Position numbers and translations under genes: made by a program. Positions 56,420 through 64,000 of a DNA stretch of 64,000 bases are shown here, in pieces; the first letter of the stretch is position 1; each line of letters starts with the position of its first letter. The stretch covers positions 219,634,868 to 219,698,867 of the forward strand of contig OY821518.1 in NCBI GenBank assembly GCA_963682025.1, given 5' to 3'. Source of the stretch: Cordilura impudica (Eukaryota > Arthropoda > Insecta > Diptera > Scathophagidae). The notes under the pieces are model-generated. The model did not search any database. It saw nothing but the letters and a program-made list of their open reading frames with translations, and had not been told where the DNA came from.

Positions 56420-57650
56420 CATTTTACGGCAACCGAAAGAATTGTTGGCTTTTCCTTTGTTTTTTATATTCATCACTTTCAGTCTGCCGTATAAGAGACC
56501 ACACGTAGTCACCCATCATTCCCGTGTCATAAAAACCGTGATACCGTCGTTCCATTTCCTTTAATTGCTGATGGAAATGCTCGCCGTGCTCATCGCTAAT
56601 GTCTCCTAAGTTTTCAGGAAAAAAAATCCAAATGCGATTGGAGAAAATGGATTTTCAATGACATATGAAGTCGGTTACCCAAACATTTTCTCCGACAAGC
56701 TTGAATGAGTTCCAAGTTGCTGCTTCGATGGACGATAAAAGGGTTGGAAATATTTCGTCCTTTAAAAGCGTCTTTATCTCGGGACCAGCAAAGACTCCGT
56801 CTTTGATCTTAGCCAACGAAAGTTGAGGGAAAATCAGCCGTAAGTGCGCAAAAGCCTCTCCATCTTTATCTAATTTTTTTCAAAGTTTTTGATTAAGCCC
56901 AATTTGATATGCAACGGTGGAAGTATAATATTTTCTTTTCTTACAAGAGCATTGCGTAGAATATTGTCTTCGCCAACTACTAAATTTGTACGCAGCGGCC
57001 ATTCTTTTTGAAGATAGTGCAGCTTGTCAGCGCGGCTATTCCAAAGGCAAAGAAAACAACAAAATCGCGTATGCCCTCCTTGGAGTCCGGTCAAAATAAC
57101 CACAGCTTTGAGGTCGGCGCACATCTTCCACTTAAACTTTTCATACAATGCATTGGAGTATGGCTTCCAGTGTTTCACAATTTTCTTTTGAATTGACGGC
57201 ATGAGCGACAAGAATAGATGGCTTTTCATTCCCATATGTAAGAGAACGGCCTTTAAGCTTTCTTAATGCTGTCAATGAACAACCTCCACTCTTTTGTATT
57301 GTGGGTTTCATTTCGCTCTTCAAACATATTTTTTTGGTTTTCGTGTAGAACTTGGCAAACTATTCATGTTGCTTTCTATATATTGGTGTTTTAAGACCAG
57401 GGGCTAAAAATCCTCGCTGTTTCATGCGAGACGCAAAAAGTTCAGCCTTTTCCTTGGTCAGACCAAAGTCGCGCAACCAATCGTTTAACTCGGCCTCCGT
57501 TAATACCTGTTGCTCAATAGCAGGCTCAAATTCACTAGATCCAACGAGTCATCTGACGTTTCCGCAATTTCAAGACTTAGACACGCTGGATAAGGAACGT
57601 CATTCTAATATGGCAATGGAAAAGTAACAGACGTTACATTGGGGTAAGTC
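56420..57650 (-). pseudogene. Decayed gene inside long-IR element 2 (GERFHQ-type uncharacterised family)
   Basis: Minus-strand segments in order: LTEAELNDWLRDFGLTKEKA (near 57500); SLTALRKLKGRSLTYGNEKP; a long open piece (56870-57235) with MCADLKAVVILTGLQGGHTR, FCCFLCLWNSRADKLHY and LPPLHIKLGLIKNF; then after a frameshift LDKDGEAFAHLRLIFPQLSL and AKIKDGVFAGPEIKTLLKDE; then MSLKIHFLQSHLDFF; then SDEHGEHFHQQLKEMERRYH (near 56570). Possible DNA- or metal-binding features are the C-x2-C pair and the H/E-rich box. At least two frameshifts in A or T runs break it. The family is widespread in arthropods from memory; its place between long inverted arms argues for a transposase. Confidence 0.65.
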
Positions 57651-57681
57651 CATTTCAAATGTTTTCCAAAGCCAATCTTTT

Positions 57682-58304
57682 CAAAACTCTAAAAATTTTC
57701 TCCTTGTGTTCATATTTATGGTAAGAATTTGTTTAGACTTGAAAACTAACCAAAAAATGCTTCCCGTTTTTGCCTTGAGCAACAAAAGACTAAAAAAACT
57801 GAAAATCGTTAAAAAGCGAAATTTTAGTATTTTACAAAAAATTTGTAACTTCTTAAAATGTCCATGGATTTTTATGATTGTGGGCTTGTTTTCTTTGGAA
57901 AAGGGTCAGCTATTTGCAAAAAAATATCAAATTGGGGTGAACATTTTTTTTCTATTTTTCATACGACAATATATAAATTTTTGACGCCAATTTTTACAGA
58001 AAAACGATGTTTTTAAAATATATATATCGCTGGCATCAAAACTGTTTAGCCAATTTAAAAACTTTTAAGGAAGGGTTTGTAGACGGTTTAATTGTCTTCA
58101 ATTTGGGTGAATATTTATGAAGATCGGTCAAGGGACTCCCAAGACATGCCCAATTTTGTAGGTGCACCTCCAAAAAAGTGAAAATAAAATTTCAAAAATT
58201 TTTATCTCAAAAACTGGTCCATAGAAAAATTTTTGAAATTCATATTCGTGTTAAGGAGGTCAAAATCCATGGGAAAAGTGGTTCCAGATCTCAAAGGCAA
58301 AATA
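57682..58304 (-). repeat. Right inverted arm of long-IR element 2
   Basis: Partner of 55721-56316. It has about 60 extra bases near 58070-58110 (AAGGAAGGGTTTGTAGACGG). Confidence 0.75.
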
Positions 58305-58979
58305 TTATTGAAAGTTTGTCGGAACATGCCTGCTTTACAAAGCAATTAAAGATCACTCTTAACTATTTCGGTCACTGATTGGTCAGCCTTTCCATAGGTA
58401 GTAATAATTTTCAGTGCTCTCATATTTCTATTTCTATATCAATCACCATTACAAAAATTACTAATGCTTGTCTTAATTGAAGCTCTCAAATATTATATTG
58501 AAAACCATCCAAATTCTATTCTTTTTTAAGAATTATTTTACATCGCTCTTTCTTTCCCTTTTGTTAAATTTATTCCCATTATGTGAAATGTGATGTTTTA
58601 TTTTATAAAAAAAAAATGATTTTCTATTTCTTATGTTTGGTTCATAAAGCAAAACTGGTTTAAAACAAAAGAAAAACTTCTTCAATAAGTTTGCGATGAC
58701 ACACATACACCTAATGCTCACATTTTCCAATTTTTCAAAAAAAAAAAAAAAAAAAAAACTTTGTTACAAATCATTTAGTTGTACAATTACTTTTTCTTAC
58801 CTGACGTGTAATATTATCGACGCAAGGACCTAAGTAAAGGAGTAAACGAAAAACTTTTTGTTTTTTTTTAAATACATTCTTTTGGTTTTTATTTTTTCAA
58901 TGTTACTTTCATATTTTTTTTTTTTTGTTGAGAAATTTTCTAAAGTGTGTTACATCATAATAAAACTTTTTCTTTACAG

Positions 58980-59098
58980 TTACCAGGAAGTAGAAGATGA
59001 AGAAGGGAGATTTATAAATGAACTAGTCTGAAGGTTTAGGAAGACAATTCAGTACCCTAAAACAATGACTTAGTTCCCTACTGTATGTAGAGAATAAA
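58980..59098 (+). other. Possible terminal exon and poly(A) signal
   Basis: TTTTTCTTTACAG is a strong acceptor. The sequence after it reads YQEVEDEEGRFINELV and stops at 59029-59031. AATAAA follows at 59093-59098. It could be the last exon of a host gene, but no upstream exon is visible and 16 codons are easily met by chance. Confidence 0.2.
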
Positions 59099-59377
59099 CA
59101 TCTACAACGTTTAAGTAAGATTTTTTGTATTTGTACAGTCTCCGAAATAATTATAGGTTCACAAAATATAAAATATTCATGTTTTGTTTATCGAAATGAT
59201 GTTTATAATATTTTTAATGTCATTGAAATGCAGCGGGATATCTCATATGACTCCGGTTCATATTGTTTTGTTTATATTCTTAAAATTTTTTACATTAACC
59301 ATTTTAGTGTTTCCACAGCAATAACTAAGAAAAATAAATATAGATTCAATGCAGCTACAATTTTAACTGACTTAATA

Positions 59378-60159
59378 AAAAACAAGTAAGAAAATTATAG
59401 TCGGTCTAGACCGACTATACGATACCCTATACTATGCGTTTAGAAACCCTATCTCTTAGGCCCAACTAACTGGACATAGAAAATAAGCAAAAACCAAATT
59501 GGAGTGGGATTTTTATTAATTTTTTTGGCTGCAGATATGAAAAAGTTCATATCGGATGCTATATCTATATGGGTACTAGGTCTAAAAATGGACCGATCCT
59601 GATTATGTTTGGTAAAGTCTTTTGTATTTTGCAAAAATATATATACAAACAAAATTTGAGAAGAATTAGTGCAATATTTTTGTTTTTTAATAGATTTAAG
59701 TGAAGATCGGGAAGCAGCTCTATATGGGGCCAAAGGGATCATTTTTGGACTACTCATTAGTGGATGTAATGAACGCATACAAACCCAATTTGAGTAAGAT
59801 CTATATGACAATTTGGATCTTATGGCAATTTATGTCGATTTCATAGGGGTAATTTGTATGGGGGCTAGGTCTGAACATGGACCGATTCTCACCAATTTCA
59901 ACAGCATTCATCCCATGGCCGATGAAAGCTTACATACCAAATTTCATCAAAATATATTCATATTTGCGACCTGCAGTTTGATTACAAGCTTTACATGGAC
60001 ACACAGACGGACGGACGGACGGACATTGTTAAATCAACTCAAAAAGTGATTCTGATTCGATCGGTATAATTAAAGATGGGTCTAGGTCAAATATTTTTGG
60101 TTGTTACAAACAGCAGCACAAAGTCATTATACCCAAACCACATAGTGGTATAGGGTATA
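59378..60159 (-). mobile_element. DINE-1-like repeat, copy K, near full length
   Basis: Perfect hairpin end (AAAACAAGTAAGAAAATTATAG, GTCGGTCTAGACCGAC) and the 5' end at TATAGGGTATAA. The microsatellite lies at 60007-60024. Confidence 0.85.
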
Positions 60160-61279
60160 AAAAAAAAATTATCCGCTTTATTTATTGTCGGTATTTTTGA
60201 GAGATAACTTTGAGAGAAAAAAACTGTGTTTAAAGGTTTTTTTTTCGATAATGGCGTTTCCAAAAACCATTAACTGCAGAAGAACGAGGCTTTTAGTGAT
60301 AAAAATTTTAAAGCCATAAAATTTGCAAAGCTTTTTAAATTTGCTTTAAAAATTATTTTAAATTAAAGTCCAACTATGGTACCAAACTGATTCCAGACTA
60401 ATTTCAAACTCTGTTTTAACATGTTTATAATTCGAACTGACTTCAGTGTAAAAGATCAACAAGGTCTTCCTGTGCCTACCAGATGCTATCAAATAGTTTC
60501 ACATGACATATCTAACCTTATTTTCTATAAAAAATCGTAGCCAGCTTAGTGAAAAGAAAAACAATTCACTTGAGCTAACACCCCAATGGATTTTGGAGAA
60601 AAAAGTAAATTTTAGTGATGAAAAAAGTTAAATTTGGACGGCCGTGATGGATTCCAATATCAGTTAAGTGATTTAGTTAAAGAAAAGAAAATTTATTTTT
60701 CTTCCAGGCAAACTTCACTTAGCCTGAATTTTAAACATTATGAATTTTATGATATACATACATATGTGGTAATGCTGAAAATATTTCTAATTAAGAATGG
60801 AGAAAGCATAAGAACTTTCATCAAGATTATTTTAAGAATGGTTTGAGTAAGATGGCGAACGATCATCGTTAAATTTTCTCATTAAAATTTTCTGTATTGA
60901 TGCTGATTAGAAAGTTATGTAGGATATAAAAATACAACAAAAATAAAAGTTAGAAGTCTGACTGAAGGTCATTGAAAAACATTAAATATTCTCCCTTGAG
61001 GTAATAAAGGTAATAAAGCCCAGGGCTGATAGGGCTAATCGAACAGGATTGGCAGGGAACATTTTATCTGTTTTTCCATAGTAGCTCCGTTTTGGCAGAT
61101 GAAAAATGGAAGGTTTGCCGGATGATGACAAGGCGATGATGGACGCCTGCTGGTTGACGAAAAAATTATGAAAAACTGCTTGAGGTATGTATAATTGCTT
61201 TGATGCGGTACACCTTACATACATCCCGATTCCATACTTTACAGAAAGTAAATAAAACGAAAGAATACAAAAAAAAATT
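60160..61279. other. Spacer with one unexplained open frame
   Basis: A minus-strand frame at 60982-61224 (80 codons, ends SALGFITFITSRENI) has a more balanced base composition than its AT-rich surroundings. It contains IPQAVFHNFFVNQQASIIAL. I recognise no family. It may be an exon or a captured fragment. The rest is featureless. Confidence 0.3.
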
Positions 61280-61590
61280 TATAATAGATCTAGACCGACT
61301 ATATGACACCACGTCTCATAAATTAAGATAAAGGTTTATAGGTACACCTAATAGAATATCGAAATTAAGCGTATATGAAATCTGAGAAGCATTAATATGA
61401 ATTTTTTCCTCGAAAATATGAAAAGGTTCATATCTGATGCAAGTTTTAAATGAGATCTATGTCGAAAACTGGACCGATCATGAATATATCTGGTAAAGTC
61501 AGTTAGTCAAAAAATGAATCCTGTTGGACTGTTTCTAGCCATAGCGCCCATATAGATCAACTTCCCGATATTCACATAAATTTATTATAT
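61280..61590 (-). mobile_element. DINE-1-like repeat, copy L, old and diverged
   Basis: AGATCTAGACCGACTATATGA, TATGAAAAGGTTCATATCTGA, TGGACCGATCATGAATAT and CTTCCCGATATTCACATAAAT follow the family order with many changes. Both ends are lost. Confidence 0.6.
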
Positions 61591-61724
61591 GAAATGCAAC
61601 ACTGTGCCCATCAAGTACCGCCAGTTAATAGACTACTGTAATATTTTGAGCAAGTTCCGTCATTTACTTTGTGTTTAAAAGCTGTTCAAAGCATACAACC
61701 TGGTGTTTTTTTTAATGGAAAAAA

Positions 61725-62305
61725 GTATATTTCGAGTGCTCATTAAACACTATTTTTTGCAAAAAAAAAAACCGTAACTCAAACCAAGGAAAATCTTGAT
61801 AAATACTTTGGGACTCTGCACCATCGATTGCAATGGTAAAAAGTGATTTACTGACTTTCGTTGTGGTCGAAAAAATACAAATGTTGCTGAACGTTCTGGA
61901 CGGCAAATTGAGGTCAATACACCCGAAAATGTCGAAAAAATCCACGATGTGGTGTTGGGCGATCGAAGAGTAAAAGTGCGTGAGATTGTTGAGATTGGCA
62001 TTTCATATGGCAGTTGGGTTTAAGAAAGCTGTCTGCAAGATGGGTGCCGCGTTTGCTCTCAATTGACCATAAACGTAATCGTGTGCCAACTTCAAAATTC
62101 CAGGACTAGGGCTACGAATTGGTACCTCATCCGCCATATTCTCCCCCCCCCCCCATAGTGACTCTTTCCTATTTCCAAACCTAAGGAAATGGCTCGGTGA
62201 AAAGAGATTTAGCTTCAACGATAAAATTATTGATCCTATGTCTGTTTTATGGACCTCGAAAAATCCTATCTTTTGAAAGGGATACAAAAATTTAAGAAAC
62301 TTTGG
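61725..62305 (+). pseudogene. mariner-family transposase with internal deletion
   Basis: Readable N-terminal part: KKTVTQTKENLDKYFG, FRCGRKNTNVAERSGRQIEV, NTPENVEKIHDVVLGDRRVK and VREIVEIGISYGS, which are the helix-turn-helix regions of mariner transposases. It continues LSARWVPRLLSIDHK, then jumps to GYELVPHPPYSP, HSDSFLFPNLRKWLGEKRFS at the C-terminal catalytic aspartate. About half of the catalytic domain is missing and there are several frame changes. Confidence 0.8.
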
Positions 62306-62310
62306 ACTAG

Positions 62311-62711
62311 TGCCGTCTTCTTTTCCGACAAAAAATGTCGCATTTTATTTCCACTTTTTTTTTTTAAGTGTATTTTTTATTTATTCTGAATTCCGAGAAA
62401 CCTTATCTTATACATCAATCAAAAGGTCTCAAAGTATTGTGATCACAAAATGCAAAAAAAATCCGAATATTATCTTCTTTGAAGTTATAGCGTGAAACTA
62501 TTCAAAAAAGGTGAACAATGGGGAAATATTCTCGCACTACAACTTGAATGAAGTCAATGGCAGCAACTTACTTCGACTCACCTGGGCTCGACTTTGAGAC
62601 CTTTCAATTGATGTATAAGATAAGGTTGCTCCTACTTCAGAATATATAAAATACATTTTTCGAAAAAGTGCAAATAAAGTGCGACATTTTTTGCCAGAAA
62701 AGAAAACGGCA
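62311..62711. repeat. Hairpin MITE with ~125 bp arms
   Basis: Left arm TGCCGTCTTCTTTTCCGACA... to GGTCTCAAAGT (62311-62435) is matched in reverse complement by 62591-62711. The innermost 35 bases (CCTTATCTTATACATCAAT...) differ at only two or three positions. The centre is ~155 bp. It abuts the mariner remnant directly and may have inserted into it or derive from its terminus. Confidence 0.7.
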
Positions 62712-63261
62712 TAAGGGTATTGAGCTGAAAGGAGGTTATATTGAAAAATATTTTTTTTTGCAAAAAAAAACTGTGTTTCATTCTGAAAGTCACAGAATTA
62801 TTGATCTTGGTAGTACATGTTTTTGAGTCCACTTTTCAACTGGACAATTGAAACCTGGACTTTTTTATACGTGCAGCGCGAAATAATAAAATGACAACCA
62901 AACTTAATATATTCTTATTTTTTGTATCCTCAGATCTAAGACTATTTCTCGATACAATGAGGTCACATTTAGTCCATATAGACCACTTGTTTTTTTAAGT
63001 TAAATATTATTTTGTGAAAGAAAATTTCAATTTGTTGCAGCATAATAATCTGAGCTTAAATCAGGCGAAAGTAGAGTTGCTCCATGCTGGCGTTTCATAA
63101 AATGAACTAATCTGTTTTTTAAGCACTGTTTTCTGCACAGTTGTATATTAATTGTTCCAGTTGTTTTAAGTGAAGATGCTTTTTTGATAAATTTAACAAC
63201 TTCTCGACGCTAATAGAACTTTGATAAAGATCACAATTGGCCACAAATGCGTTTGTAGCCA
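62712..63261. other. Non-coding spacer
   Basis: No recognised gene or repeat. Confidence 0.35.
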
Positions 63262-63470
63262 CGATGAAAGAATTTCCGTTTAATCCAGATTTAGTCGTCC
63301 CTGATTATTTCCTATTTTCAATGGTACAGAAGTGGTTCGGCGAACAGAGACTTACCTACAACAATGAAAACATTGTATGAGTATATAAAAAAAGCGTTTA
63401 ATGGAGGACATTGAGACATCATACTATTTAAAAGGGATACATAATTTGAGAAACCTTGTATAAAGCATAT
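63262..63470 (+). pseudogene. Second mariner transposase fragment (C-terminus)
   Basis: One frame reads DLVVPDYFLFSMVQKWFGEQ then RLTYNNEN, the segment around the third catalytic aspartate of mariner transposases (canonical PSDYFLF). It is only a short relic, distinct from the copy at 61.7 kb. Confidence 0.65.
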
Positions 63471-64000
63471 TTAGTGGAAAGGTCTGGCCAATGTGATGGG
63501 TGAAGAAAAACGTCCGAATTTGGTGCTTTCGTAGATGTTTTGACGGGCATTATCATTAAGAAGAATAACCTTTTCGTATCTAGAATATTATAGCACATGC
63601 TTTTCCTTGGATTTTCGACTCTATCTCATCAAACATGTTCGGTGAGCAACCACAGTAATTGTTTCCTTTCAGCTGAGCATGTTATGTTTCTTTCTACGAA
63701 TATTTGGCCTGTAATAAACGTACCTTAACAAAAAATTTCCGATATCCATAATCCGGATCTTAGCCCTTTCAGACATTTTGTCCAATATATTGGACATTTG
63801 TTTTTCTCTTTTTGAAGTCATATAGCGTCCGTGCTAATAGACATATTTTTATCAAATGTGTGTTTTATAAGTTTTACATATATGCTTTTTACACCTGTAA
63901 TTTTGCATTGATTGTCGATAAGTTGATTTGTTTTCAAAAGTGCTTTGTGATAAATATATTATTTTAAGTTCTACAAAAATACGTAAGTGTTACTAGAGTG
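63471..64000. other. AT-rich end of the window, nothing recognised
   Basis: No open frame or repeat end supported. Confidence 0.4.

Larger units (their letters stand above)
55721..58304 (-). mobile_element. DNA element with ~0.6 kb terminal inverted repeats (long-IR element 2)
   Basis: Arms at 55721-56316 and 57682-58304 match in reverse complement. Landmarks are CCCATGGATTTTGACCTCCT, GGAGGTGCACCT, CCAGCGATATATATATTTT and CTTTGGAAAAGGGTCAGCT-type text. Identity looks like roughly 80%. A decayed gene on the minus strand fills the centre. Superfamily unknown. Confidence 0.75.

Overview
The window is 64 kb of AT-rich animal DNA that is almost wholly made of transposable elements. I see no convincing intact host gene. 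Two points suggest a brachyceran fly. First, an errantivirus of the insect gypsy type has gag, pol and env plus a lysine-tRNA primer site. Second, at least 12 copies of a DINE-1/INE-1-like repeat start TTATACCCTATACC, carry a (GTCC/GTCT)n microsatellite, and end in a hairpin followed by CTTACTTGTTTT. The species is not determined. Other classes present are Helentron, canonical Helitron, Penelope-like, LINE, mariner, piggyBac and two long-inverted-repeat DNA elements.

Layout, left to right. 0-5 kb: one DINE-like copy, then an element with ~0.9 kb inverted arms (1574-5000) around a decayed gene. 7.4-14.4 kb: a complete endogenous errantivirus on the minus strand with LTRs that look identical, a 4-bp target duplication, open gag, pol and env, and a textbook -1 slippery heptamer at the gag/pol overlap. 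15.4-23.7 kb: an apparently intact Helentron whose single 2214-residue protein joins an N-terminal array of 21-residue repeats, a HUH Rep, a Pif1-type helicase and a C-terminal endonuclease. 23.7-31.9 kb: DINE-like copies C to G, one split by a solo LTR, with a piggyBac remnant between F and G. 32-37 kb: two non-autonomous canonical Helitrons on the minus strand. 38.8-42.7 kb: decayed LINEs. 43.2-47.6 kb: DINE-like copies H to J and a decayed gene of the same family as the one at 57 kb. 48.3-50.1 kb: an inverted second copy of the composite Helitron seen at 35.3-37.1 kb. 50.5-54.4 kb: a broken Penelope-like element with a possible hammerhead-like RNA motif, invaded by Helitron sequence. 55.7-58.3 kb: a second long-inverted-repeat element. 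59.4-63.5 kb: more DINE-like copies, two mariner remnants and a hairpin MITE.

The elements relate to each other. The autonomous Helentron ends in almost the same 3' tail as the DINE-like family, so it or a relative is the likely source of mobilising enzyme for those copies. The canonical Helitrons use a different terminus (5' TC, 3' hairpin then CTAG) and have left non-autonomous or fragmentary copies with helicase remnants. Both composite Helitrons share one internal junction, so a chimera appears to have moved as a unit. The errantivirus and the Helentron look young; nearly everything else is decayed.
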